Shown: positions 12,392 through 24,327 of the stretch, piece after piece
How positions within the stretch are numbered: the stretch's first letter is position 1
Layout of the letters: every line of letters begins with the position of its first letter
Origin: Oppiella nova
Taxonomy: Eukaryota; Arthropoda; Arachnida; Sarcoptiformes; Oppiidae
Assembly: GCA_905397405.1 (NCBI GenBank)
Contig: CAJPVJ010000223.1
Span: forward strand, 1-31,518
Length of the DNA: 31,518 bases
Reading direction: 5' to 3'
Notes under the pieces: model-generated
What the model was told of the DNA's origin: nothing
Databases searched by the model: none
Seen by the model: only the letters and a program-made list of their open reading frames with translations
Program-made: the position numbers and the translations under genes

Positions 12392-12632
12392 TTGTTATTA
12401 TGAAGTTTTATGACTAAAACATTTAGATTACAAAACATTTTTCGTTGTAAATAGACTTAATGTTTGAATAATGTGAATATAATTCACTCGAAAAATAGTT
12501 AAGACACACGAAAATAAAAATAGAAATTGAGTACAGAATTAATGGCTTGAATTCAACACTTATTTAAGTGTAAAATAAAATGTTTTAAATTCTTATTATT
12601 ATTATTACTCAATGCATAAATTTTTTTGGTAT
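12392..12632. other. AT-rich non-coding gap
   Basis: Non-coding sequence between the microsatellite cluster and the 685-bp tandem repeat. No feature is recognised. Confidence 0.6.
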
Positions 12633-13317
12633 ATTCAGATAAAGTATTTTCAAAATCAGCAATATCTTATTTAATACTACATGCAATATAACTTATATTG
12701 CATTGTGTAGTACAATAAGTACAAATTGTATATTAGTATAACTTAATAACAGAGACTTAAGTCTCTTTGCGTAATAAATACACTAAAAATCTCAAAAGAG
12801 ATTAAAATATAAAATTTTATCAAAATAAATCTTTTGAAATAATTTGTTATTTATTAACATTTATTTCGCAATACATGAGCAAAATATTTCTCGTATAATA
12901 TTAGCAGCAAAACATCATCTTATATCATAAATTGCAAAACAAATGGTGCGTAAAATTAATTCTTTAATTAAGTGCAATGATATTTTCTACTCATAAATAT
13001 ATTATTAGAAATATTTTGTCAATGAATATGAATACTAAAATCAAAGTCTTATGAATATTAATAATATAATAAACGACACAAAATATTCTTACCAAAAGTA
13101 TATGTGAAAAGTTTTCGATGACTGTTCGCATGAGTGTTGAGAATATATATATAATATTATGTATGAAAATAATGTATAAATTTTTTTACGCCGGTATAAA
13201 TATAACTTTTTTATATATTCCTCTGTATATTATTATATAATATATATTATGAGCAAAAACTACACCAAAATAGAGCACAAAAGCCAATCAAATGGGTGAA
13301 GAATATTCTTATATATA
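12633..13317. repeat. 685-bp tandem duplication, unit 1 (hairpin-rich)
   Basis: Matches unit 2 at a constant offset of 685. Over the first 557 bases about nine substitutions separate the units. It carries a run of palindromes: an 11-bp stem with a one-base loop (12681-12703, ATGCAATATAA / TTATATTGCAT) inside an outer TACTAC/GTAGTA pair; the perfect 16-mer AGAGACTTAAGTCTCT (12751-12766); and AATCTC-AAAA-GAGATT (12788-12803). It is non-coding. The density of hairpins is compatible with a miniature foldback element, but no terminal repeat or target duplication is visible. Confidence 0.93.
13190..13317. other. Block whose unreversed complement follows 685 bp later
   Basis: These 128 bases end unit 1. 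Each base pairs with the base 685 positions to its right (13875-14002) as its complement in the same left-to-right order. I checked all 128 positions by eye and found no exception. This block looks like the native version: it contains GAATATTC at 13301, a motif common in the window, whereas the partner reads CTTATAAG there. Confidence 0.95.
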
Positions 13318-14002
13318 ATTCAGATAAAGTATTTTCAAAATCAGCAATATCTTATTTAATACTACATGCAATATAACTTATATTGCATTGTGTAGTACAA
13401 TAAGTACAAATTGTATATTAGTATAACTTAATAACAGAGACTTAAGTCTCTTTGCGTAATAAATACACTAAAAATCTCAAAAGAGATTAAAATATAAAAT
13501 TTTATCAAAATAAATCTTTTGAAATAATTTGTTATTTATTAGCATTTATTTCGCAATACACGAGCAAAATATTTCTCGTATAAAATTAGCAGCAAAACAT
13601 CATCTTATATCATAAATTTCAAAACAAATGGTCCGTAAAATTAATTCTTTAATTAACTGCAATGATATTTTCTACTCATAAATATATTATTAGAAATATT
13701 TTGTCAATGAATATGAATACTAAAATCAAAGTCTTATGAATATTAATAATATAATAAATGACACAAAATATTCTTACCAAAAGTATATGTGAAAAGTTTT
13801 CGATGACTGTTCGCATGAGTGTTGAGAATATATATATAATATTATGTATGAAAATAATGTATAAATTCTTTTATCGGCCATATTTATATTGAAAAAATAT
13901 ATAAGGAGACATATAATAATATATTATATATAATACTCGTTTTTGATGTGGTTTTATCTCGTGTTTTCGGTTAGTTTACCCACTTCTTATAAGAATATAT
14001 AT
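13318..14002. repeat. 685-bp tandem duplication, unit 2
   Basis: It starts immediately after unit 1. Bases 13318-13874 are an ordinary diverged direct copy (about 98 percent identical by eye) and keep the same hairpins (for example 13366-13388 and 13436-13451). From 13875 to the unit end at 14002 the copy switches to the base-by-base complement of unit 1. Normal unrelated sequence resumes at 14003. Confidence 0.93.
13875..14002. other. Unreversed complement of 13190-13317
   Basis: A 128-base block equal to the complement, not the reverse complement, of the end of unit 1. The switch is sharp: at 13874 the units still compare as a direct copy (C to T substitution), from 13875 every base is complemented, and from 14003 the relationship ends exactly at the unit boundary. 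A simple inversion would give the reverse complement, and the block is not mirror-symmetric, so inversion does not explain it. Confidence 0.95.
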
Positions 14003-14410
14003 CTTTTCATGTATAACACTCTCGTTATAAACACTTTTTATATAATAATGTTATTATTATTATTACATAAGAAATAATATTTTTTATGTGTCAGTCATTC
14101 ACTCAAAAGGCAATTGTTAGCCAATTATAGTTCACTGATTATCGTAAAAGAAAAGAAAAAATATGTTGAGAAAAAATTGCACATAAAATACCGCAACAAC
14201 ACGACTTGGGATATACACACACATACCAGTGCTTGTTCTCAGCGTTATATCACATAAAAAACTGTGGGCTTGTTATGAGTATGGGTTGGTTAGCACACAA
14301 ACACTTGAAACATACCAGTGCCACACCGACATATCAGACAAACAGGCATATAAAGTATACTACAAAAGCCTATCTTTTAGTTTTCTATTCTTATGACACA
14401 TTTATAGTTA

Positions 14411-14431
14411 GGAGAGAGAGAAAGAGTGAGT

Positions 14432-14468
<37 letters not shown>
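14411..14468. repeat. (GA)n / (AGTG)n compound microsatellite
   Basis: GA dinucleotides, interrupted by AAAG and three AGTG units, and then a long GA run. Confidence 0.95.
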
Positions 14469-14469
<1 letters not shown>

Positions 14470-17270
14470 CTTAAGACACGCCAGACATCAGAATAAATAA
14501 TAGGGAATAAGTTATACACAGAATATAATGAGTAAAAATTCTTTCGCTTACAGTATATATAACTTTATTGACGATTCTTTGTATATAACTATGGGATTCC
14601 GTCATAAAATAGTGTATAATATGAGTCTATTATTATCTAACTATGAATGTATAGAATAATATATAAGAATCAAAGTTTATATAAATGTAAATTGATTAAT
14701 AAGTAAAAATACTGAACAAAAATAAAGCAAGTGTTGGATTCTGCCTATAAGAGAGTAACTCTAAACTCATCACTAAATTATTAAATGGTGAGGGATATTT
14801 ATATATACAGGTTAATATTATTATAACTCAAGTTTTTGTCGTATGCACTTCACTCCCAATGCAAACGGATAGCACACACACTCTCTCTAATAGACATCAC
14901 TTTTATTTCACTCAATCACTCGCTCCACGACATACTGGTGCGCATTGGCTCCACCAGACGCTACACTATACACCGCATTAGACTTTCATGTAATTTCATT
15001 TTCATTACCACTTTTCATTAGTTTCATATTAATTGTCATTTGAAATACAAATAGGTTTAAGTCATGTAATATTTATAATATCATGAAAGCTTATATAAAT
15101 GCTTTAAAATGACCCACATGGTCTCGGAATTATTAATATTCATTTCCAAAATCTAATCTAAAGGACTAAAGTGCAGTATTTAAATTTATAAACTTATTAA
15201 AAGCCTGTTAATATGTATAATATTTCATAGAATAACATATAAACGTATTATAACTATACAATTACCCAAATTTAACAGAATATTCAAATTTTTTGTTTAT
15301 TTAATGTGGAATATTCTGGTCCTGTGCTCACCATTAAAATGCTTGAAATCATATACTGAGTGTTTAGGTATTTAGAGCATGAGTACACTGAACAGGGTAT
15401 GACATATACACTTATATAATGTTAACTATTATACTGTATATAAACCCCACATCTTTTGTGTGCTCTTTATTTTTCATTTACACTACAATAACGGCTCTGT
15501 GTTTGTAATGCCATACACTGTACGATAAACTTACTCGGAGTCGAGAGCAAGTATTTAGTCCTGACTTTTCATTATTGTTAACATATATAACAAGACATAC
15601 CATAAGACATACTGCGCTCACAAAAGATATAGAGTGAGATAGTGTTAAAAATACTGGCATTAGGGACAGGGATACAGGAATTTAATGCATACATACAGTA
15701 CATACACAGTGTGTATTACACACTTCAATATTCCGTATTCTCTATTCTCTATAATCGTAATTAGTTTACTATAATATAAATGAAATGTTTTAGTGCAACA
15801 CTATTCATACGGATGTCTATGAAAATACAGTGAAAAACCTTGTATTGTATTAATATTTACAAATTTGATTCATTAGACATATCTTACATTGTAATTGTCT
15901 TTAATGTATTAAACAAAAGAATATAAACTATTTATTGTGGGAAACTTTTTACAACTTTATAACTCAATGTTATATTATATTTACTTTGAGTCTTAGGACT
16001 CGGAGAGCAAACGAACCATAAAAGCATAGGATATATACACTTCGCGCTGTAGTCTATACTATTGGGACTGGTATTCATTGAGTTGGATATGAAATATAGG
16101 GAACCAAACATACAATTGGGAAAAATTGAAATTTCTTTATTGTATGCTTAGTTACACATAAGAATTTCATATTAATTAAATGATATTGATTTTTATTTTA
16201 ATAGAAATGTAATCATGTATATCTTAATTTTTATTTTCAATGTCTAGAGACGTTAAAAATGGGTTTATTTATATAAAATCTATAAATAAAACTAATAACT
16301 ACAGTACATCAGAAATATACGATTTCTAAATTCTGTTGTGAAAACGAGATATCAGTTTAAAAATACTTTTGTTTAACGTACGGTATATATTAATAATGAT
16401 TAGATATGAATAAAACATTTTCTCATAAATTGCTTTTAAAATGTTACGAAATATATGTAAAGTATTATAAATTGTGCAAGAATCTGATACATTTCAGAAT
16501 TAAATTGTTTATTATAAATATCTTCAATTTAAACGTTTTATTATTTGTAATTCAATACTAAAATGGTATGATTTGAATTTTAACAATTTACTAAGTATTG
16601 AATAAAATTCACACTAATGCGAGAATTTCATTTATTAATATTAATATATGGAAATTTTTATATAATCATCTACAGTTTTATTTTTATTTTAAAATAATTT
16701 TTTTTGTTTCAGTCTAATCAAAAACTCTTAATTGGTTTGTATTTTATATTAAAACTAATAAATATACAGTCAGTCAATAACAAATTCAATGGGAATTTGT
16801 TTAATACCTCGCTTATTAGATATAGCAAGAATCTATACTCTGGCACACTTAAAGTTCATTATAAGGTAGCCTTGAAAAAACAAGAATATTCTGTATGGCA
16901 TCAAGAATATTGTTATATTGGATGATTTGCTGGACCCATAGTCAGCGCAAAGATTACTAATGTTTAAAGTTTAAACGATACGGAGTTAGGGTATGGTAGA
17001 GGGGATACTACCTAGAGGGGTAGTTGATTAATATAGTCCATTAGTTCATAATAATTACTTTAAATGTTTTAAAGTATTTTTGAATTTATTAGTCAATTTA
17101 TACTCCAAGTTTTCAATAATTTCATGAGAATTTATAACATGATTAACATTCTTTATAATAATAAATTTAAATATTTGCAACAATTTTAATGTAACATTTA
17201 CTTTGAGAATACACAGTATATTACAAATATTATGTTACAATTCTCTACTCCGTATATATTTACCAAAATA

Positions 17271-17291
17271 ATATATATATATATATATATA
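17271..17291. repeat. (AT)n microsatellite
   Basis: About ten AT dinucleotides, followed by ACTGTAC. Confidence 0.85.
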
Positions 17292-18604
17292 CTGTACATA
17301 ATAAATATATTTAAACAGGTAATTATTTGTTTTAGTAATCATACAATATGTTAATAAAATTTAAATCAAGATACCAAAATGAATTAAGTTAGAAAACATT
17401 ATTCCGACTATAAAAATATAAATATTGCATTAATGAAACTCTACTGATATATGACTTATGACTTTGAATAAAACAATAGGTAAGAAAAGTGGAGAGAAAA
17501 TTCAATTTCTACTCATCCGTACGAACACTCATAACTGGGTTTAAAACTGTCAACACATATAATATTATTTTCCTTTTCACTTCATTTTAAGAGATAAAGA
17601 GATTGTCTTTTCTTCACTCCATTGGACTCTGTTTTAAATGCAAACCCAAAAGAAATACTTCACATTTGATTATATTATGTATTCAACAGTTTTATATTCA
17701 CGTAAATCCTTTAGTGTTATATTATATTATATTTGGTGTATAACTCTGTACATAAATATTTTGTTATATAGAGTACTACAGAATATTCTGTATACAGTAT
17801 AGCTTTCATCGTTGAATAACAACAGGTGCTCTGTTAGTCTAAATATAGTGTAGACATCTATTCTGTATTATTTTCAGTATTTAATTTGCGTATAAATCAA
17901 CTTATCACAATACAGAGTATTAGTATTGTCTTTTAAATTATAGGTACAATTTGTAATGTTAAAAAATATCTTAATTCAATTTAATATAAAGAATTTGATT
18001 TTTGTGATAGGTCATTATGGTTTCCATGTATGGTTATATATTATATAATATATAATAAACTGAATTTGCTATTTGCTCATTATATCTAATAATATCAAAA
18101 GTAAATAATCATAATGGATTACATAATTATTGGTAAAAATATCTCATATTGTGTAATGATTATACCTGGTAGTTATACCAAAAATAATATCAATATCAAT
18201 AATGATTTATAAGAAAACCCCGTTTATTTTACTGTATAAGATAGTAATACAATTTAACTATTAAAAACACTACTATACTCTACAATAGTATACAGTACAA
18301 AATATTTAAACATCTAGTCATTAGGTAAGTTATAAATAAAATGTATTTTTACATAAATTCAAAATTAATGTTTAATGAATTTTGTATTTGTTTTATTTAT
18401 GTGTCAAAATTACAATATTATATTATTGAAGGAATTACATGCGAAACAAAAAATAAATTTTTTATGTTTTATGAATAATAAATACAAAATAAATTGAATT
18501 TCATTTTCACTCTTTTGTTCTTTGTTTTGCAAAAATTTGAATACAAATAGAAAGAAATAAATCAAAAATTTTTAATAAAAAATGATTTTCGCTCTTATGG
18601 TCGA

Positions 18605-18608
<4 letters not shown>

Positions 18609-18640
<32 letters not shown>
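18609..18640. repeat. (TC)n microsatellite
   Basis: About 16 TC dinucleotides in AT-rich DNA. Confidence 0.95.
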
Positions 18641-18644
<4 letters not shown>

Positions 18645-20538
18645 ATTAATATTAAATACAAATATTGAATATTTTATTCCCAAGTTTAATAAATTTTTCC
18701 ATTAATTTTCATTTTCATAAGTCATTGACTACTATGTAACATAGTCCATGTTATAAGTTAGTTTAGATTTTTATATCTAAAAAAAGTTTCTCTATAAAAA
18801 GTTATGTAAATTATAAAAACATTTTCACAAACTGCTTTGCATGTACGATATAAATTTATATTATATATAATTAATACTACTAATTCCTATACTCAAATAC
18901 TGTTACTACAGAGATGAGCAGGGTATTAAAAATGGTGTGTCTCTTTTAAAGCATCTCTTTTTAAAGTAATTGCTATTAAAAGGTACTCTCATTTTAATGG
19001 GTATTTCCAAGACATACACTAAACTTGAAATTATGATTACAATCTGTGCTTAAAAACAAATGTAAACCTAAACAATAAACTTTAATAAAGTGGTGCACAA
19101 TGTTATGGCTACTAATATAAAAGTGTAATCAAATAAATTGTCGTTAAAAAACTTTTAAGTAATCATAAATTTTTATGAATTTCTTTTGGAGTTTCAATTG
19201 CTTTTCAGAGCAATGAGTTGTAATTTATTGGTATATTTAGTTAGCAATTAATTGAGTGAGTTTAATTAAACTACTAAAATACCTAGCATATCTGTTGATT
19301 TTAACTCTCGTTAATTAAAATAACAATATTTCATCAAGAATATAATTATACTAAACATACGATATATTTTTACTGTATTAAATAACAGTAATTAAAATAG
19401 TTTTCATAATTAGTTTACTTCATCAACTTAATGATCACCAGTAAATTATTATTTACAATTACCATTCTAATATGATAAACAAAAATGTTTTCAACAAGTA
19501 GAATTACGCAAGATTATAAAAACATATTTATTTAGCAATTTTATTTATTTAACTTATATATTTCATAATAATATACTTATATTACTGTTGTTATTATTAA
19601 ATTTAAAGAGTTAAGCATAATTATTTTAATATGCAAATAAGGTTCTAACTTTATATTTTAAATAGATTAGATATTTAAATAAATATAACTTTAAAAGTCT
19701 TATAACTTATAACTAATCCCATACTCTCATTTTAAATACATATTAAAATACAGATTAAATATACAGATTACCTCAGAATTTTTAAACTGTTTATTTAACA
19801 AAAAAATAAATTGTAACCAATAATTATCAAAATAAATACACAACTATTTTATTCTCATAAAAATGCTACATTATTATGTATTCACTTGACTACGTCTACA
19901 CATATAAATAAATATTTAAATAGGAATTTATATACAAAAATCATTCGCCAATATAATCTCATTTGGAAAAAAGTAATGCAAAAAATTCTTTAAAGTTTAG
20001 AATTTCAAGAATTCCTGTTAAAACAACTCAAATACATACAGAATTTGTGCGAATATTCTTGAATATATTCTGTAATGCAATGAATTTCTTTTTATTGATC
20101 TCCCGTTTGCTTAAAACACATCTCATTTTTATCTCAATTCTTATGTATTATATATCAAGTGTTCAATTATATATTCAGTCAAACGATTCAAACAAGTGTT
20201 TTACGAATGAATAGCTGAAGATATGCGCTGGAAGTGAATGTGTGCGGCGATTGCATAGGGATAGGGATGTTGTTGGGAAAGGTATGGTCAGGAGTACAGA
20301 AATTTATCATCGAAAAACTATCACATATTCATAAATATAAAACATAAACTAAAATATTAAAAACACATACAATAACTCAAAATTCTTTAAATAATAAATA
20401 ATTTTAAAATTCTTAAAACTATTTTAAAACCTCATTTTAATTTACTTGTCAATCCCTATATTAATCCTATGGACATACATAAAATGCCTGCTAGTATGCC
20501 ATCAAAATAACAATTTCACACAATTGTAGTGAAGGTGA

Positions 20539-20580
20539 GGGGAACGGGTGCTGAGGGGAGGGGAGGGAGAGAGTGAGGGG
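20539..20580 (+). other. G-rich run with quadruplex-forming pattern
   Basis: Six runs of three or four G (20539, 20546, 20555, 20560, 20565, 20577) with short loops, unusual in this AT-rich window. At least four runs of three G with loops below about nine bases meet the standard G-quadruplex pattern. It could lie in an enhancer or an unrecognised leader; no coding reading is supported. Confidence 0.6.
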
Positions 20581-21140
20581 ATTGATTGAAACTCTGCAAA
20601 CACAACACACGGTTGGAGTGAGTGTTTGTTTGTGTGAATACAATATTCTCGTAACAAAAGACAAACTCGAAAATGTAATTAACATTTATATTACGCTCGC
20701 CTTAACACACAAATGATGATCAACTTATCCATCAATTGGATGGTTAGGTTAGGTGTCGGCGCACACATCCAACGCTAATATCTGTTAAACAAGCATTTTT
20801 TGTGTCAATTCTTTGAAATTCATTTTTTGAAACCTAATATTTTTGGTGAATTTTTCAGCTAAACTTGTTATTATCTCGGAGTAGATGTATGGAGAAGTGT
20901 GTTATAAAATTCAAATCAAATCTAGTGTTGTGTGTGAATAGCAAAAGAGTGCAAAACTTTTAATCCAATCGTGATTTGAATGCAAACAGAGTGTATGGAA
21001 AATAGATTACGGATTATTTATTTTTCCGAAAATAACACATTTTTCGATCACAAAAGCCTTGCTCTTACTTCATATTATGCATGCATGACATCAAACTGCC
21101 ATAATATCAGACAGGGAGGGAGTGGGAGGGATAGTGGATA

Positions 21141-21143
<3 letters not shown>

Positions 21144-21183
<40 letters not shown>
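21144..21183. repeat. (GA)n microsatellite
   Basis: About 20 GA dinucleotides. AGAATATTCT follows seven bases after the tract (21190-21199). Confidence 0.95.
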
Positions 21184-21185
<2 letters not shown>

Positions 21186-21413
21186 TCATAGAATATTCTT
21201 TACTAATTTAAAGTTTAAAAGCATTTATTTGTACAGTGAATCTACTGTAAGTTATTTAGTTAGAAAAAATTATATAATTTTTCATATACTGTAATATTAA
21301 ATTTCATACAACATTATTATGTGCTATTCCTGAAATTTATTGATTAGCTAGCAATTAGTGTATAATTTTATATTTCATTACATTTGTTAAATTGTATTTA
21401 TTTTTTGAAACAA

Positions 21414-21418
<5 letters not shown>

Positions 21419-21456
<38 letters not shown>
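21419..21456. repeat. (GA)n microsatellite
   Basis: About 19 GA dinucleotides, 235 bases after the preceding GA tract. Confidence 0.95.
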
Positions 21457-21458
<2 letters not shown>

Positions 21459-22731
21459 CAAAACCAAATACAGTGTAAAACAAATACATAGAGAATAATG
21501 ACTTCATTTTATTCGTGTTTTATACATAAAATAGAGGTATTATAAAACAATAGCAAATACATTTTGAAATTTTTATGTTTAAGTCATTCCGATAAATATT
21601 TGAAGAAAATTGTTGTCAAAATTGCTTATAAGACATAATATTCAATAAATTATTATAAAATATAAGTTTTATACTAAATAACAGTAAACTCTGTATATAA
21701 TATACACAGAATCTCATAAAATGAATGGATGCCATAAAAGTAAATATTCTGCTTGTGTGCCTAAATATAAAACATATAACATGTTTAACAAATAACTCCA
21801 ATTTATGTGTGCACTATTTAAATGACTTAATTTTGTATTCACTACCGAGATTGTATTGTATATGAAATAATGTATAAAAAAATTTCATTTTGAAAGCTCA
21901 ATGCCTGTACTCTTATTATATAAGAAACGGATGTTAATAATAAAAGTTAACAAAATTGTTTGAAAAGCATAACATCGTGTGTGTTTTCAATACACACACA
22001 ACAGAATTGAAAAACAGTATATTTTGCATAAAACTTTTCTTTTACTTATTATATTATTTTGCTCTCAACTTAATGACAAGAATTTTTTGTTTTTTGGTTT
22101 TATGTTATTTTTTTGCAATAAAAATTCTTGAGCAAAATCCAGACGTAAGTAGTGAATATTATATAATGAATATTCCTAATCACATAATTATAATGAAATA
22201 AAAATGCAATTGTCTTTTTTAATGGAAGATTAGGTACTAATTCCCACGACTTTTGGGTATATATTTAATTCGTATTATAATGAATACAATGATTTCATTA
22301 TGTGATTCACCTTTCAATTATTTGGGGGAATTTTTTATTATACACTTCACTCTATATAACATAAAAAGCGATAAGATTTTTATAGAAATATAATACGAAT
22401 ATTAGGCACTACTTTAGGCAATGATTTTGATTATAACGAAAATGTGAATAATAAACGCCAATAAATTATATATGATATGAAGTGCAGAATATTACCAGTA
22501 ATACAGATATGCCTTATATTATACATTTGGTTAACTTTGCAAATATTATTATATTGCTATCATATTCAGAGATGGCCAGTGATTTAGGGAGAGGTCTGTC
22601 TATTATTATTGTCATAAACATAAAAAATATTAACCCCAATGTGATTGACATTTAAGTAATTGCACCACGATTATGTGTATCAAAAAATTTAATCAATTTA
22701 AATAAATAATGAGTGTATGGAAACACCACAC

Positions 22732-22805
22732 CATTGAGAAAGCGTACGAATGGGTCGGGCATTACCACCACTAACCGCACCGGTAGAGGCGATAATTTAT
22801 AAGCA
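22732..22805 (-). CDS. Gene B, candidate exon 2 (small)
   Basis: A 74-base minus-strand exon candidate: one base, 24 codons, one base. The acceptor is CATAAG (22806-22811) and the donor is AATG|GTGTGG, both weak. It reads AYKLSPLPVRLVVVMPD and then PFVRFLN, a hydrophobic beta-like segment in a small patch richer in G+C than its surroundings. Its 5' phase completes the AT left by exon 1 (Ile), and its 3' phase supplies the one base that exon 3 needs (Val). The MPDPFV stretch recalls the PDPF-like turn of some C2 domains, but that is too little to assign a family. An alternative acceptor (GGTTAG) would shift the frame and break the phase match with exon 3. Confidence 0.35.
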
Positions 22806-22901
22806 CTTATGACAGCGTAAATACCGCCACAAAATTTATACATATTTATGCCATATATGGTGGAAAATACGTAAGAAATCGTAAACTATTTATGGACTTA
22901 C

Positions 22902-23074
22902 ATGAGAGCTCCCTGTCCACTGCCCTGATGGTGTAGCATAGGCTTACGGTGAGCGCCATGCGGGTGATGAAAGTAGTTGACGCGGTAGTGCTCGAAGAAC
23001 TCCAACGGTATGATGTCCTGCGGACCGGTCCCCTGACTGCTGCCACTCTGAGTCCATATACCCACGGCAGCCAT
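22902..23074 (-). CDS. Gene B, candidate first coding exon
   Basis: This is a 173-base minus-strand island with strong C/G third-position bias and a consensus donor (CTCAT|GTAAGT). The start ATG at 23074 has a good context (A at -3, G at +4), and an in-frame TAG lies 11 codons upstream (23105-23107). It encodes 57 residues plus two bases: MAAVGIWTQSGSSQGTGPQD, then LEFFEHYRVNYFHHPHGAHR, then a Gln/Gly/His-rich end. There is no signal peptide. I do not recognise a family. An out-of-frame ATG in poor context lies 8 bases upstream. Alternative: an internal exon beginning at the acceptor TTAG (23105), which adds 10 codons (LKPVVNGYAI). The next intron would be only 96 nt, whereas the following two are very long. 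Confidence 0.6.
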
Positions 23075-23104
23075 GATTGCATACCCGTTCACGACCGGCT
23101 TGAG

Positions 23105-23330
23105 CTAACTGTCCAGTTTAGGGTGTGTTTGTGAGTTTGGTTTGTGGTGGTAGTAGTGGCGGTGGCTGTGAGTGTCTGGTGTGCGCTCTCGATGCGAATG
23201 CAATCACATCCCTGTCCGCCAGCATTGCCACAACATCTGTACAGTCAGTGTATATACAGTATAAGCGTATACACAGAATATTCTGTTGCGCTCTCAAACC
23301 TACAAATAATATATACAAAAGTGTTTCACA
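23105..23330 (-). promoter_or_regulatory. Putative 5' leader and promoter region of gene B
   Basis: G+C-richer sequence directly upstream of the likely start codon, with a (CCA/CTA)-rich run on the minus strand (about 23140-23165). Further upstream are a TATATAC stretch (about 23250-23257) and the palindrome ACAGAATATTCTGT (23273-23286), about 200 bases before the ATG. The palindrome matches a two-unit heat-shock-element pattern. No start site can be fixed from sequence alone, and if the ATG is not the true start this is just intron. Confidence 0.3.
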
Positions 23331-24326
23331 TTTTATTGCTAATCATTTGGTTTTTAATGATAATAATTGATGCGAAATATAAATAAACAAATAATATATA
23401 AAATTATGGGATTAATTTCTAGGAATAAATGTATTGTTAGTTTATATAATAAATTTGCTGTGGTTTTCATTTTTTGAGTTCAAAATAATTTTAATAAATC
23501 ATTAAAAAGTTTATCATTATTTTTGACAATTATTTTTTTAAATATTGCAAAACTATTATTTTTTAAATCATTAATAGTCTAATTAACTGTTTATTTTTTT
23601 GTATATTAATAGACATTTAATATAATAATTAATGATAATTAGCTAGCTGACTCATTTTAGAATTTTGGGTAATTATTATAAACACAATTACTTTAAAAAT
23701 TGCTGAATATTTTATGTGTAGTTCTGTGTAATATCTAATTATGTTTCAAGTATTTCTATTAGTTTCCCATGTATTATTCGAGTGTTCATACTTGTAGCTA
23801 TCCATTTTTTGTTAAAATTCAATTTTAATTTATAATTATTCTATGCTAATATATTTTTATATTATTTTATGATATTACAATATTATTTAAAGTGGTTTAT
23901 TGATTTTTAACGGCAAATAACAAAGAGATTTGCAATTCATAAATTTTATTTTAATTTTACGGTATATTTAATGCAACTTAAATTTCAAGCATATTATTAT
24001 TTGCAGTTCAAATAACAGTATAATAATTGTTTTTGATGTTTAGTGAAAATAACAACAATTTTTAACCATTAATTATCTGTTAATTAGATTTTGGCGTAAA
24101 TTCTTTCAATTATACGCTGAAATATGATATAATCATCGGACAGTGAGTTATAGATAATAAAAATAATATTAAAAAGGATTAAATATATAAAAGTTAATTC
24201 CTGTTCATAATAATTGTAATAATTTTCCACTCAAACACAACAAGTAGTACTGAAAAGCAATTAAATTTAATGGACTCTAACAGCGAGTGTATGTGTAGTT
24301 CTTCCTATCATTTATCCTAAGAATAT

Positions 24327-24327
<1 letters not shown>
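23331..24327. other. AT-rich non-coding stretch
   Basis: Upstream of the likely start of gene B and downstream of gene A. No coding island or repeat is recognised; homopolymer-rich AT sequence ending at GAATATTC (24321). Confidence 0.6.

Larger units (their letters stand above)
14003..22731. other. Long AT-rich non-coding stretch (probable gene B intron, upper half)
   Basis: Lies between exon candidates 2 and 3 of gene B. No coding island with codon bias was found. It contains microsatellites at 14411, 17271, 18609, 21144 and 21419, a G-rich run at 20539-20580, and GAATATTC palindromes at 15278, 15309, 16884, 17781, 20051, 21191 and 22168. Open frames here are short, AT-rich and without plausible splice context. 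Between these items I see nothing further. Confidence 0.55.

Noticed and set aside
16704-16925. Plus-strand frame starting FQSNQKLL after an acceptor-like TTTCAG, resembling VFQSNHKLL of exon 3
   Set aside because: The likeness covers about eight residues only, on the opposite strand, in AT-rich sequence. It is probably chance.
20742-20753. GGTTAGGTTAGG, like the arthropod telomere repeat TTAGG
   Set aside because: Only two units are present; there is no array, so it is not evidence for telomeric DNA.
22846-23082. 78-codon minus-strand frame starting at an ATG 8 bases before the gene B start
   Set aside because: It is out of frame with the codon-biased reading, has a poorer start context, and runs across the consensus donor. 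At most it is an upstream ATG.
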